From assembly GCA_965222725.1 (NCBI GenBank), contig OZ244969.1, positions 4,154,001 to 4,218,000 of the forward strand: 64,000 bases of DNA, written 5' to 3'. The notes beneath the pieces are model-generated. The model saw only the letters and a program-made list of their open reading frames with translations, was not told the origin of the DNA and made no database searches. Source of the DNA: GCA-2748575 sp965222725 (GTDB taxonomy: Bacteria; Pseudomonadota; Gammaproteobacteria; Pseudomonadales; Ketobacteraceae). Each line of letters opens with the position of its first letter. The first letter of the stretch is position 1. Positions 25,744 to 35,008 of the stretch are shown here, in pieces. The translations under genes and the position numbers were made by a program.

Positions 25744-26775
25744 ATGCTACGTAACAGCCTTCTGATCCTGGTTCTGGCGGTAGTGCTGAACAGTGTTTCC
25801 CTCGCAAAGGAAGCGCAGGGTACAGCGGCCTATCCGGTTATTGCGATTTATACTGACGAGTGGCTGCCCTATATTAATCCCCAGGGGCAGCCGCTTAGCG
25901 ACGATGCTGTTCTGGTTAATCTGATTGCCCTTGAAGCCGGATACCAGCTTGACTGGAAATACTTTCCCTATCAGGCCAGCTACGACCTGGTAAAAAACAA
26001 GCGGGCACTGCTTTCGTATCCCTATTTCAAGACAGAGGCCAGAAGCAGGGAAGTATTGTATTCTGATCCGGTATTCAAGGTTACAAGCCAGATTTATTTT
26101 AATCGCCAGTATCAGAATGCTGACCAGTTCAAAAAGGATCTGACCGGCTACCGGATCGGAAAAGTTGCCGGTTACAGTTACGGCGAGCAACTGGATAAAC
26201 TGCTGAACAATGCAGTGGCGTTTCCATCGGAACGTAGCGCTATTGCCGGGCTGTTGAATCATCAGATAGATTTGTTACCGATTACGGAAGAGGTGGCTGA
26301 TGCCACCCTGGAAAGGTATTTTCCCAATCGCCGGCAATTGCTGCAGCCCTTGCCTCTGGAAAAGCAATATCGACCGGAGCCTCTGTACCTGATAGCCCAG
26401 GATTCCCCGGAAGGAACGCAGCTGATCGGGCGCTTTAATCAGGCCATTGCCTCTCTCAGCGAGCGTGGCGTTATCTCTGTGACTACCCGCGAACTGAAAC
26501 GTTACAAAAAACCGGATTTTGCTCAACTGATGACGGCAGAAGGTTACCCGGTCATTCTGGGGCAAACTGAAAGCGAGGAAGATGACTCACGATTTTATAC
26601 CTTACCCAACGGTACCCAGGTGCTGGTACTGGAATGGAGCGAACGTATTCTGCAGTCTTCCCATACCGACCGGCTGTACATGAACATGGTGGATCTTAGC
26701 CGGGTGCTGGTGCTAAACGGTCCCCACGTGGGGAAAGAACTTTTTGTGAAAAACATGCATATTCATTTGCTGTAA
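25744..26775 (+). CDS. Periplasmic solute-binding-like protein (SBP family 3-like)
   Basis: A 343-residue exported protein with signal helix LLILVLAVVLNSVSLAKE. The mature part has the pattern of family 3 solute-binding proteins: IAIYTDEWLPYINPQGQPLSDD at the start (amino-acid binders begin similarly), ALLSYPYFKTEARSREVLYSDPVF, YRIGKVAGYSYGEQLDKLL, then the second lobe. No permease or ATPase gene is next to it; its partner appears to be the upstream two-helix membrane protein, so it may be a sensor input rather than transport component. The C-terminal 80 residues extend beyond the usual domain. Ligand unknown. Confidence 0.75.
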   Translation: MLRNSLLILVLAVVLNSVSLAKEAQGTAAYPVIAIYTDEWLPYINPQGQPLSDDAVLVNLIALEAGYQLDWKYFPYQASYDLVKNKRALLSYPYFKTEARSREVLYSDPVFKVTSQIYFNRQYQNADQFKKDLTGYRIGKVAGYSYGEQLDKLLNNAVAFPSERSAIAGLLNHQIDLLPITEEVADATLERYFPNRRQLLQPLPLEKQYRPEPLYLIAQDSPEGTQLIGRFNQAIASLSERGVISVTTRELKRYKKPDFAQLMTAEGYPVILGQTESEEDDSRFYTLPNGTQVLVLEWSERILQSSHTDRLYMNMVDLSRVLVLNGPHVGKELFVKNMHIHLL

Positions 26776-26790
26776 TGCCAAGTGTTGGCT

Positions 26791-28086
26791 CTATTCCATT
26801 AATCCCGGCAAGAAGAGTGCGATCTGTGGAAACAGAATCAGCATAACTGTCGAAAATAGCAGTATCAGAATAAAGGGTGGCGTACCCTTGATGATTTCCA
26901 GATAAGGGCGCCTGAAGATGGCGACAGCGGTAAAAATATCGCAGCCAAAGGGAGGTGTTGCCGACCCGATTGCTGCCTGCAGAGTTACCAGTGTGCCTAC
27001 CAGTACCGGATCAATTCCCGCAGCTTCCACTGCCGGCTTAAAAATCGGCGTCAGGATCAGAATAACCACTATGGGATCCACAAACATACAACCCACAAAA
27101 AACGACACGGAAATCAGTGCCAGAATAAAGTAAGGGCTGTCCGCAGCATTGTTTATCACATCGCCCAATAACAGATCCGGTATCTGTGCAAAGGATATCA
27201 CCCAGGAAAAGGCCGCCCCTGCACCTACCAGTATAAAGACGACAGCGGTAATCAGACCGGTGGACAGTGCAATGGCCGGCAGGTCACTGAATTTCACCTG
27301 GCGATAGACCAGCATTTCCAGCACCAGGGCATATAACACCGACATGGATGCCGCCTCAGTAGGGCTGAAGGCACCACTGTAAATACCACCGATAATAATG
27401 ACAGGAAAACCGGTGGCCAGGGCTGCGCGCTTGATTGCCCGGTAGCGCACACGCCAGTCCGCCCGCGGTAACACCGGAATTCTTTTTTTGATGGAAAGCA
27501 GATAAACATACAATGAAAAGAACAGCAGAATCATAATGCCGGGTCCGATACCGGCAATAAACAGCTTGCCTACCGATGTGCCCGATACCACACCATAGAT
27601 AATCATGCCGATAGATGGCGGAATCAGCAGGGCAATGTCGCTGGCATTGATAATCAGGGCAATGGTGAACTTGTCGGTATAACCGGCATCCAGTAGCCGT
27701 GGCCGCAGGGGTTTGCCCATGGCAACCACCGTTGCCTGAGTGGAACCTGATACGGCGCCGAACAGGGTGCAGGACAAGGCCGTCGTCATGGGCAACCCGC
27801 CACGCAAATGCCCCACAAACTTTTCCACCAGATCCAGCAGGCGATCTGCGGTATGGCCGCGAATCATGATATCCGCCGCCAGAATAAACATGGGCACGGC
27901 CACCAGAACACTCTGGGAAACCCCGCCAATCATTTGCTGAATAATGATATCACCGCCAAGAAAGGGGAATTGCGTCAGTATGATCAGCAAGGCACCCGCC
28001 AGCAGCGGGACCAGCATGGGGTAACCCATAAGCAGCAACAGAATCATAATGGCCGCAGTAATCAGCGTCAGTACAGGTGTGGACAT
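26791..28086 (-). CDS. dctM: TRAP transporter large permease
   Basis: The 431-residue channel subunit of a tripartite ATP-independent periplasmic transporter, which moves organic acids using a sodium gradient. About 12 hydrophobic helices; family motifs include GGVSQSVLVAVPMFILAADIM and SGSTQATVVAMGKPL, and the repeat-related AAIGSATPPFGCDIF near the C-terminus. Its ATG shares one base with the TGA stop of the small permease gene, giving tight translational coupling. The binding-protein gene is divergent. Substrate is unknown. Confidence 0.93.
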   Translation of the reverse strand: MSTPVLTLITAAIMILLLLMGYPMLVPLLAGALLIILTQFPFLGGDIIIQQMIGGVSQSVLVAVPMFILAADIMIRGHTADRLLDLVEKFVGHLRGGLPMTTALSCTLFGAVSGSTQATVVAMGKPLRPRLLDAGYTDKFTIALIINASDIALLIPPSIGMIIYGVVSGTSVGKLFIAGIGPGIMILLFFSLYVYLLSIKKRIPVLPRADWRVRYRAIKRAALATGFPVIIIGGIYSGAFSPTEAASMSVLYALVLEMLVYRQVKFSDLPAIALSTGLITAVVFILVGAGAAFSWVISFAQIPDLLLGDVINNAADSPYFILALISVSFFVGCMFVDPIVVILILTPIFKPAVEAAGIDPVLVGTLVTLQAAIGSATPPFGCDIFTAVAIFRRPYLEIIKGTPPFILILLFSTVMLILFPQIALFLPGLME

Positions 28087-28670
28087 CAGTCGCTTTCCCC
28101 CTGCGCCTTGCTGGCATCCTGCGCGTCTGCCGGCAGCTGATACTCATCCCGATGATGCCATGACAGGTAATTATCGGGGCTGATGAGGTTTTTTACCCCG
28201 GCCAGAAAAAACTGGGCCGCGCCGACAAACAAACCGAGCGGAACCACAGAGTAGGTGATATAAAGCGGTAATTGCAGTGACGGCATGATGCGCCCGCTGT
28301 CCGCCAGATTAAGTACATACTGAATGCCGTAAATAGCCAGCACAATCATTAAACCGCAGGTGGTGAAGCTGGTAATAATCAGCAGTATTTTTCTGCCCCG
28401 GTCCGACAGCATGTCATGAATAGCGGAAACCCGGATATGGCGACCTTCGCGCACCCCATGGCCGACACCCACAAAAGTCACTACAACGAGTAGTAGCTGC
28501 GCCAGTTCATTGGCAAATGTAAGGCTTGAACCCAGATTCCGGGCTACAACATTGGCAATAGAGACAACGGCCATCAGCAGTATTGACGTGATTAACAGGC
28601 TTTTTTCAAGCCAGTTAAGAAAACTGTCTATGCGCTGAAAAATACCGCGCACGTGGGAGGGTTTGAGCAT
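28086..28670 (-). CDS. dctQ: TRAP transporter small permease
   Basis: The small membrane subunit, 194 residues from the ATG at 28670, with four helices: LLITSILLMAVVSIANVVARN, then segments near residues 60-80, 100-120 and 145-165. The family pattern RIDSFLNWLEKSLL and the charged GVREGRHIRV loop between helices 2 and 3 are present. Longer in-frame starts exist upstream (to 28820) but would run into the divergent dctP leader and lack ribosome sites; the start chosen is still weakly supported. Confidence 0.85.
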   Translation of the reverse strand: MLKPSHVRGIFQRIDSFLNWLEKSLLITSILLMAVVSIANVVARNLGSSLTFANELAQLLLVVVTFVGVGHGVREGRHIRVSAIHDMLSDRGRKILLIITSFTTCGLMIVLAIYGIQYVLNLADSGRIMPSLQLPLYITYSVVPLGLFVGAAQFFLAGVKNLISPDNYLSWHHRDEYQLPADAQDASKAQGESD

Positions 28671-28764
28671 GCAAAGAAGTCCCGGCAATTTCATGTTATG
28701 CTGGGCTGATGATAACGGGTATAACCGTTTAACTCCAGGGCCGCACAATGACAGGAGAAATATC

Positions 28765-29850
28765 ATGGCGCAGACACGCAGCAACTCGTTTTTTAAGGGA
28801 ATTTTCGGTGTTTTTATCACGTCGGCACTGCTGGCAATCAGTGCCTGTTCAGACCCCGGCGAACAAGGCGGTGAATCTACAGCAGACGGTAAAAGCGCTG
28901 AATCCGTTACCTGGCGTTTTGCTCTGGAAGAAGTGGAAGGCAGCGTACAGGATGCCTACGCCAAAGAATTCAAAAAGCGCATTGAGGAACAATCACAGGG
29001 TAAAATCAGCATCGAGATTTATCCTTATGGCGCGCTTGGTACATCGTCACAGCTGACAGAGCTGGTGCAGGGCGGCGCTATTGAGCTGGCCTTTGCATCC
29101 CCGGGTCATCTGGCATCAGTGATTCCTGAAGTGGGTGTGTTCACGCTGCATTTTGTTTTCTCGGACGACAACAATATCAACAAACAGGTACTGGCCAACA
29201 GTCAGGTGCAGGAAGCTCTGCAATCAGCCTATCAGCAACAGGGACTGGATTTAATGAGTATTGTGCCTGAAGGCTGGATGGTATGGACCGGGGACAAGGC
29301 CCTGAAAAGCCCTGACGACTTTGATGGTTTTAAAATACGCACCATGACATCACCCATACTGGTGAAATCCTACGAAGCCTATGGCGCCAATCCAACACCG
29401 TTACCTTATTCAGAAGTGTACAGCGCCTTGCAGCTAGGCCAGATAGACGGCCAGGTAAATCCGGTGTTCGCGATTGAGGAAATGAGCTTTTATGAAGAAC
29501 AGGATGTGATGACCTTTGCCAAACACGCCCAGTTCGTCGCCACACTGATTGCCGGTAAAACCTGGACCAGCCAACTGAGTGAGGAAGATCGCCAGTTGCT
29601 GAGCAGCATTACTGACAACATGAGAGACTGGATTTTCGAAAAGCAGGCTGAATACAATCAGCAGCGCCTGGAAAAAATCCGCAGTGCCGGCGGTACAGAA
29701 GTGGTGTATCTGGATGATGCTGAAAGAAGCGCCTTTCGCGAGGCCAGCATGGAGGTGAGAGATCTTTACATTGAACAGGCAGGGGAAAGTGGTGAAAAAC
29801 TGCTGAACACCATTACATCAATCGTAGCTGAGCTGGAAAAACACGAATAA
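28765..29850 (+). CDS. dctP: TRAP transporter solute-binding protein, lipoprotein type
   Basis: The 361-residue substrate-binding subunit of the TRAP system. It carries a lipobox (LLAISAC, Cys at about residue 25), followed by a Ser/Glu/Gly-rich tether, so it is probably anchored in the membrane rather than free in the periplasm, which is uncommon for DctP in Gram-negatives. The DctP fold begins at VTWRFALEEVEGSVQDAYAKE; the substrate-carboxylate Arg is probably in GFKIRTMTSPI. ATG at 28765 follows AGGAGA; an upstream in-frame Met is rejected. It is divergent from dctQM and followed by a strong terminator. Confidence 0.9.
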   Translation: MAQTRSNSFFKGIFGVFITSALLAISACSDPGEQGGESTADGKSAESVTWRFALEEVEGSVQDAYAKEFKKRIEEQSQGKISIEIYPYGALGTSSQLTELVQGGAIELAFASPGHLASVIPEVGVFTLHFVFSDDNNINKQVLANSQVQEALQSAYQQQGLDLMSIVPEGWMVWTGDKALKSPDDFDGFKIRTMTSPILVKSYEAYGANPTPLPYSEVYSALQLGQIDGQVNPVFAIEEMSFYEEQDVMTFAKHAQFVATLIAGKTWTSQLSEEDRQLLSSITDNMRDWIFEKQAEYNQQRLEKIRSAGGTEVVYLDDAERSAFREASMEVRDLYIEQAGESGEKLLNTITSIVAELEKHE

Positions 29851-29885
29851 TCTCGCGTGCGATAAAAATACAAGAACAGAAAAGG

Positions 29886-29920
29886 AAAAAAGGCTGAGCC
29901 GCTAAAGCTCAGCCTTTTTT
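29886..29920. terminator. Bidirectional terminator between dctP and fbp
   Basis: AAAAAAGGCTGAGC (29886-29899) and GCTCAGCCTTTTTT (29907-29920) around CGCTAAA. The A-tract and T-tract make it functional in both directions, and the fbp stop lies immediately beside it. Confidence 0.93.
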
Positions 29921-29921
29921 A

Positions 29922-30932
29922 TTACCCGTTGATTTCAATAAACTCTGCCAGCTTGTCCACCATGTTGGGAGACCCGACAAACAGCGGGCAACGCTGGTGC
30001 AGGGTGGTGGGTTCTATATCCAGAATGCGCTGCCCCGGCCCGGCAATGGCCTTGCCACCTGCCTGCTCAATCAGGAACGCCATGGGGTTACATTCGTACA
30101 GCAAACGTAACTTGCCCTGAGGATAGCGGCTGGACGTGGGATACAGGTAAATACCACCCTTGATCAGGTTACGGTGAAAATCCGATACCAGTGAACCGAT
30201 GTAACGGGAAGTGTAGGGGCGGTTAGTGCTGTCGTCTTCTTCCTGGCAGTACTTGATATATTTCTTCACGCCATTGGGGAAGTGCACATAGTTGCCTTCG
30301 TTAATGGAGTAGATAGTACCGTCGGCAGGGATCTGGAAATTCGGATGGGACAGGCAGAAAACCCCGATGGTGGGATCATAGGTAAAGCCGTTCACACCGT
30401 TGCCGGTGGAGTAAACCAGCATGGTGGAGGAACCGTAAATCACATATCCGGCAGCTACCTGCTTGTGGCCCGGTTGCAGAAAATCCTCTTCAGTCACATG
30501 GCTGCCTGCCGGTGAAATGCGTTTGTAAACGGAGAAGATAGTGCCCACAGAAACGTTTACATCAATGTTGGAAGAGCCGTCCAGAGGATCAATCAGCACC
30601 ACGTACTTGCCTTCAAGGTTTTTGGTTTCCTCGAATTTTACGAATTGCTCTTCCTCCTCGGAGGCAATCCCGCAAACCACGCCCCGCTGCGCCAGGGCAT
30701 TCTTGAAGCGTTCATTGGCGTAAACATCCAGCTTTTGCTGCTGTTCGCCCTGCACATTGTCCTCGCCTGCGGCACCGGTAATATCCGCCAGACCGGCCTT
30801 GTTGATTTCCCGGTGCAGTACTTTCGCCGCCAGGCGAATGGACGAGAACAATGAGGTGAGTTCACCGCTGGCATCGGGATATTCTTTTTGATTATCCAGT
30901 ATGAATTCGCCAAGGGTTTTTATTATTTCCAT
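29922..30932 (-). CDS. fbp: Fructose-1,6-bisphosphatase class I
   Basis: Gluconeogenic hydrolysis of fructose-1,6-bisphosphate, 336 residues. Metal-site motifs are VVLIDPLDGSSNIDVNVSVGTIFSVYKR and EEEEQ; the C-terminal KLRLLYECNPMAFLIEQAGGKA is the substrate-binding segment of the family. The ATG at 30932 (MEIIKTLGEF) is preferred to the upstream Met at 31010 because family proteins begin here and CAGGA is present upstream. Its promoter lies between it and the terminator of the mscS unit. A gluconeogenic role fits growth on fatty acids through the glyoxylate shunt. Confidence 0.96.
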   Translation of the reverse strand: MEIIKTLGEFILDNQKEYPDASGELTSLFSSIRLAAKVLHREINKAGLADITGAAGEDNVQGEQQQKLDVYANERFKNALAQRGVVCGIASEEEEQFVKFEETKNLEGKYVVLIDPLDGSSNIDVNVSVGTIFSVYKRISPAGSHVTEEDFLQPGHKQVAAGYVIYGSSTMLVYSTGNGVNGFTYDPTIGVFCLSHPNFQIPADGTIYSINEGNYVHFPNGVKKYIKYCQEEDDSTNRPYTSRYIGSLVSDFHRNLIKGGIYLYPTSSRYPQGKLRLLYECNPMAFLIEQAGGKAIAGPGQRILDIEPTTLHQRCPLFVGSPNMVDKLAEFIEING

Positions 30933-30989
30933 GAATGAAATCCTGCCTGTAATTGGGTTTTCTTTCGGTTTTTCAGAAACTTTTCCACT

Positions 30990-31022
30990 AAAAACGACAA
31001 AAGCGATCAAATAATGATCGCT
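30990..31022 (-). terminator. Intrinsic terminator of the mscS unit
   Basis: On the minus strand AGCGATCA / TGATCGCT (31022-31015 and 31009-31002) with loop TTATT, followed by TTTGTCGTTTTT. It separates mscS from fbp. Confidence 0.8.
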
Positions 31023-31081
31023 CCGTGCTGAATTTCCGTCAATTATAGCGGTTTCTTGTTAAGAACTCCCACCCGCTCTGC

Positions 31082-31954
31082 CTAACCGGGTTCATTTGTT
31101 TTGCCGGAAGCTCCTGTGCCCGGCGCATCCGGATCCTGAGGATCTTCCACAACCCGCACGGGATACGCCTGAGTGACCGATCCGGTGTACAGGGTGCGAT
31201 GCGGGAAGGGGATCTCAATGCCGTTTTCATCAAACGCGTTTTTCACCCGGATAATCAGTTCATTTTTAAAATCGAGAAACTTTTCCCGAATCGCCCAGGC
31301 GGATAATTGCAGGTCCACGGAGGATTCGCCAAAGCCGAGTACAAATATCTGGGGTGCCGGGTCTTCAAGGCACAGATGGAATTCGTCAGCTACTTTCAGC
31401 AACAGTTTGTTTACCGCGGCAATATCTTCCTTGTAGGCAATGCCGATTTTCAGGTCTACGCGACGTATGGGAAACCGGGTGAGGGTGGTGACCTGGGTCT
31501 TGATAATGGTTTCGTTGGGCATGCGCACGAACAGGTTGTCGAATGTTCTGAGTTTTACCGACAACAAATCGATGGAAAGTACTTCGCCCACCGTTTCCCC
31601 AATCCGAATGACATCGCCCACGGCAAAAGGTTTTTCACTTAACAGGAACAGTCCGCTGATGATATTGGAGGCGGAGGTCTGTGAGGCAAAACCTATGGCC
31701 ACGGTCAGAATACCGGCAGCGCCCAGCAATACACCCAGGTTAACCCCGATTTGCTGCAGGGCACTGAAAATGAATATGCCACCGATGACATAGGACACGA
31801 TACGTTGCAAAAGCAGGGACTGGTGTTGGGAAAAACGGTCCGTCGCCAGGCGGGAGATCGCATGGCGGCTCAGTTTGGCAAGCACAACACCCAGCACCAG
31901 AAGTCCGGCACTGAATAAAGCCTGGGTCAGAGTTAAGGATTTCAGGGTTTCCAC
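31082..31954 (-). CDS. Small-conductance mechanosensitive channel, MscS family
   Basis: A 290-residue tension-gated channel that releases solutes on hypo-osmotic shock. Three transmembrane helices: about 10-28, 50-70 and the pore helix ILTVAIGFASQTSASNIISGLFLL (about 82-106) with the Ala/Gly-rich pattern of MscS TM3; then the beta-domain (EKPFAVGDVIRIGETVGEV) and the alpha/beta cage. About 30 C-terminal residues are Pro/Asp/Gly-rich and probably disordered. GTG start at 31954 with GGAG upstream. It follows an unknown gene by 15 bases and ends the ion-flux cluster. Confidence 0.9.
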   Translation of the reverse strand: METLKSLTLTQALFSAGLLVLGVVLAKLSRHAISRLATDRFSQHQSLLLQRIVSYVIGGIFIFSALQQIGVNLGVLLGAAGILTVAIGFASQTSASNIISGLFLLSEKPFAVGDVIRIGETVGEVLSIDLLSVKLRTFDNLFVRMPNETIIKTQVTTLTRFPIRRVDLKIGIAYKEDIAAVNKLLLKVADEFHLCLEDPAPQIFVLGFGESSVDLQLSAWAIREKFLDFKNELIIRVKNAFDENGIEIPFPHRTLYTGSVTQAYPVRVVEDPQDPDAPGTGASGKTNEPG

Positions 31955-31969
31955 ATTTGGCTCCAGGTA

Positions 31970-32791
31970 TCAGGAAAATAGCATGTCGTAAGCGCGCAGT
32001 ATCAGGCGGTTCTGATCCGGCCTTCTTGCGCTTGCCAGGTGGGTCGAGGTTTTCGACGTGAAATGCTGGCTGCGCCTGACGGAATCCACCTTGATCTGAA
32101 CATGGGAACTGCCGGCTTCTTTCAGCAGGTGGATAGAGTTAGTCCAGAACTGGTGTTTTTCCGGCTCATAATACAGGTCCAGTATGGTCACAGGGACATT
32201 GATTTTTTCGATGGTCAGGGCGTCTTTGTTGTTTTCGTTTCTGATGGTTACCGGCACAATCGCCCGATAAGCACGATGGCTGAGGGCATTGGGGTCCAGA
32301 TAAGCATGGGTTTTACTGGCGTAACACAGCTCGCCCAGCCTGGGGCTTGGGCCAAACCAGGTATCGGACAACTGCCGGATGGGGACTTCGAACAGTGGCT
32401 CCACGCTGCTTTTGGTTTTCACCGTAAACCACAGCATGGCACCTACGAACAGCGTGACCTCCTGGCTTGGCATCAAGGTAATGGGATTAATCGGCTTGGC
32501 GACAATGTTCCGGTCTGGCAAATGGGGACTTATCTCCAGGGTATCCCGGGTCTGGGTGAACACAAAACGTTTGAACTTTTCCGGCCGCTGGGCGGTGTCG
32601 TCATTGCATATTATCCGGGGTCGCTGGCTGTCTTCCCGGGTAAACGCGGGGTCGTGTTCGTGCCAGATACACCATTCTTTTTCCAGGTGCTGAATGCCAA
32701 TGTCCAGGCTGGCAAAATCCCAGCGATTAATTTGCCCCATGGTGAATTGAAAATTGCCCCACCAGTTCTGGTCGTTGTTGCTTGCTGACAT
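31970..32791 (-). CDS. Unknown cytosolic protein in the ion-channel cluster, 273 aa
   Basis: A soluble protein without signal peptide or clear membrane helices. It has beta-rich sequence (PITLMPSQEVTLFVGAMLWF; RAYRAIVPVTIRNENNKDAL) and a basic C-terminus (SARRPDQNRLILRAYDMLFS). It may belong to the uncharacterised DUF432 family, which I recall next to mechanosensitive channels, but I could not verify this. It lies between the trkA terminator and mscS, 15 bases before mscS, so it is likely coexpressed with the channel and may modulate it. Confidence 0.65.
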   Translation of the reverse strand: MSASNNDQNWWGNFQFTMGQINRWDFASLDIGIQHLEKEWCIWHEHDPAFTREDSQRPRIICNDDTAQRPEKFKRFVFTQTRDTLEISPHLPDRNIVAKPINPITLMPSQEVTLFVGAMLWFTVKTKSSVEPLFEVPIRQLSDTWFGPSPRLGELCYASKTHAYLDPNALSHRAYRAIVPVTIRNENNKDALTIEKINVPVTILDLYYEPEKHQFWTNSIHLLKEAGSSHVQIKVDSVRRSQHFTSKTSTHLASARRPDQNRLILRAYDMLFS

Positions 32792-32821
32792 GCTGACTAC
32801 TGCCTGATTTGCTGAGTTCTG

Positions 32822-32843
32822 AAAAACCGGGATGGCACCCGGT
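32822..32843 (-). terminator. Intrinsic terminator of the trkHA unit
   Basis: On the minus strand ACCGGG / CCCGGT (32843-32838 and 32831-32826) with a six-base loop, then TTTTTC. It separates trkA from the downstream unknown gene and mscS. Confidence 0.75.
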
Positions 32844-32857
32844 GTACAGTTAACGGA

Positions 32858-33517
32858 TTATTCCGGTTTTTGGTTGGCATAGAGTTCTTTGAGTTTCTCC
32901 AGGCTTTTCTCGTGGGCGATAATAATCACCTCATCGTCATCCTTCAGTTTGGTGCCGGCCTCGGGAATCAGAAAATTTTCATTGCGGTACAAACAAATAA
33001 CCCGCGAGGCAGCAGGGAGTTCCAGATCATCAATGGCTGTGTCCGCATAACTTTCATTGGCAACAAAGGTAAACAAACGGGATTCACCCCGCAACATGGT
33101 AGACAGCTCGAAAGACTCCCCCTGAATAAACATATCCGTCAGGTATCGCCCGATGGTGCGGGATGGAATGATAGTATCCGACAGGCCCAGCTCCAGACAC
33201 ACATGTTCCAGTTCAGGATCCCGTATCTTGGTAATAGTGCGCTGTACACCGAGCGAACGGCCCACAAGGCAGGTAAGTATGTTGGACTGGTCATTATCGG
33301 TCAGTGCGAACAGGGCGTCGTTCTTGCCCAGTTCTATTTCCCGGAGAATGGCAGGCTTGCTGCCGTCACCGTGAATAAAGCCACAGTCCAGCTCACTTTT
33401 CAGTGATTCTATTTCATCCAGATTCTGCTCAATGATAATGACTTCTTTACCGTGCTTGAGAATGCTTTTTGCTGTTGCAATGGTGGTGGCGCTGGCGCCC
33501 ACAAATACCGCTCTCAT
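32858..33517 (-). CDS. trkA: TrkA-family potassium uptake regulator
   Basis: A 219-residue single-unit RCK protein that gates TrkH in response to nucleotides. The Rossmann start is MRAVFVGASATTIATAKSIL, with GAS in place of the classic GxGxxG; the acidic residues at IIIEQNLDEI follow; a C-terminal RCK_C part covers about residues 140-215. E. coli TrkA has two such units, so this is the short Ktr/TrkA class. The ATG overlaps trkH's stop by four bases (ATGA), as expected for a coupled TrkH-TrkA system. Confidence 0.88.
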   Translation of the reverse strand: MRAVFVGASATTIATAKSILKHGKEVIIIEQNLDEIESLKSELDCGFIHGDGSKPAILREIELGKNDALFALTDNDQSNILTCLVGRSLGVQRTITKIRDPELEHVCLELGLSDTIIPSRTIGRYLTDMFIQGESFELSTMLRGESRLFTFVANESYADTAIDDLELPAASRVICLYRNENFLIPEAGTKLKDDDEVIIIAHEKSLEKLKELYANQKPE

Positions 33518-34977
33518 TTAACACCTGCTTTACGGCCAATCCAGTTTCTGGGGTAGAGTAACAACAGCATGGCAAATACTTCCACCCGTCCCAGCCACAT
33601 ATTAAGGCACAGTACCCATTTGAGTACAGGCTCCAGTTCTTTGCCGGTAATGCCACTGCTCAGGCCCACAGTCATTGCAGCAGACACCACTTCAAACAGG
33701 CTTGCCACGGGTGGGTAACCGAATCCCAGAAACACCATCCAGGACACAAGGATAATACCCACAAAGGCGATAATCAGCATCAGGACTTTGATGATTTCGC
33801 TGTCTTCCAGCGCCTGGTTTTGCAGTTTGTTTTCCCAGATGGCGTGGGGAGGCAGCGTGGCTTTCTGAAAAGCAATCTGAAACAGGCGGAAAAAGATGAT
33901 CAGGTGCAGTATCTTGGCACCGCCCGCGGTGGAGCCTACGTTGCCGCCGATAAACATGGAAACAACCAAAGTTAGCTGACTGAAATCCGAAAGCTGATCC
34001 GGGGCGATGGTGGCAAATCCTGCCGTGGATTGAGCTGATGCACCCAGGGCAAAAGCGTGCAGCAGAGAATCCTGCCAGTTCAGGTTCAGGCTGCCATGAA
34101 ACTGCACTGCCAGAATCATTGTCAGCAACACAACCAGCACCAGGAATACCTGCACCTCATAGTTCACCAGTACTCTGCGCCAACCACCCTGAAACAGCTG
34201 AAGGTAAATCACCAGCGGCAGAGCACCTGCCAGACAGGCAATGCTTACCAGTACCACAGCCCCGGTGCCACCGGCATCGGCAAGGCTACCGGCCTTGTTG
34301 GAAAAACCACCGGTGGAAACCGCCGACAAACCGTGGATCAGACTCCAGAATTCATCGCCGGAAACCAGTATCAGGCTGATAACAGCCAGCAACGTCAACA
34401 CCAGATAAACAAAGAATATTCGCCGGGCATAGGTTTGTGCCGTGGTCAGCAGGTTGTCAGATGCCAGGGATTCGGCAAACCGCCTGGCGGTTGAATGGTG
34501 GCCCATTAGAAACGCCAGCGAAAAAATCACAATGCCCAGGCCCCCATACCATTGCATCCAGGAACGGGCGAACTGAAAGGTTTTACTGGTGCTTTCCGGG
34601 TCTGTCAGGGTGCTTAACCCTGTGGTGGTAATCGCAGAAATCGCCTCGAACAGGGCATCACCGACATCCAGGCCATTGTGGGTAAAAGTCATCAGAGAAA
34701 ACAGGGGGCTGATAATAAAAGCCAGGGCGATAATGGTCATGGCTTCGTTGGATTGCAGGCTTCGAGGCTCGGGAATCCAGCGATAAGGCAGGCTCAGCAA
34801 AAGCTGCAGTACAATCAGTGTCAGGTAGCGAAGGGCAACATCAAATTCACCATAGTAAAGAGCCACGCACAGGGGCAACACATTGAGAACCGCCAGAATA
34901 AAAACCAGCTGACAGAGATACTTGATGACAACCGGAATCCTGACGGCAAAACTGATCGCATTTAACGGATCCGACAA
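33514..34977 (-). CDS. trkH: Trk-type potassium transporter, channel subunit
   Basis: A 487-residue membrane protein with the four pore-loop repeats of TrkH. Selectivity filters visible: AISAITTTGLST, GLSAVSTGGFSNK, GASAQSTAGFATI and EVVSAAMTVGLSSGITG, the last being the usual divergent repeat. Charged residues of the pore (GGNVGSTAGGAK) are present. TTG start with AAGGAT upstream. It forms a functional pair with the overlapping trkA gene and lies 31 bases from mgtE, so potassium and magnesium handling are probably coexpressed. Confidence 0.92.
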   Translation of the reverse strand: MSDPLNAISFAVRIPVVIKYLCQLVFILAVLNVLPLCVALYYGEFDVALRYLTLIVLQLLLSLPYRWIPEPRSLQSNEAMTIIALAFIISPLFSLMTFTHNGLDVGDALFEAISAITTTGLSTLTDPESTSKTFQFARSWMQWYGGLGIVIFSLAFLMGHHSTARRFAESLASDNLLTTAQTYARRIFFVYLVLTLLAVISLILVSGDEFWSLIHGLSAVSTGGFSNKAGSLADAGGTGAVVLVSIACLAGALPLVIYLQLFQGGWRRVLVNYEVQVFLVLVVLLTMILAVQFHGSLNLNWQDSLLHAFALGASAQSTAGFATIAPDQLSDFSQLTLVVSMFIGGNVGSTAGGAKILHLIIFFRLFQIAFQKATLPPHAIWENKLQNQALEDSEIIKVLMLIIAFVGIILVSWMVFLGFGYPPVASLFEVVSAAMTVGLSSGITGKELEPVLKWVLCLNMWLGRVEVFAMLLLLYPRNWIGRKAGVK

Positions 34978-35008
34978 GGCAATATCCTTTTAGAAAATCC
35001 CCGAAAGC

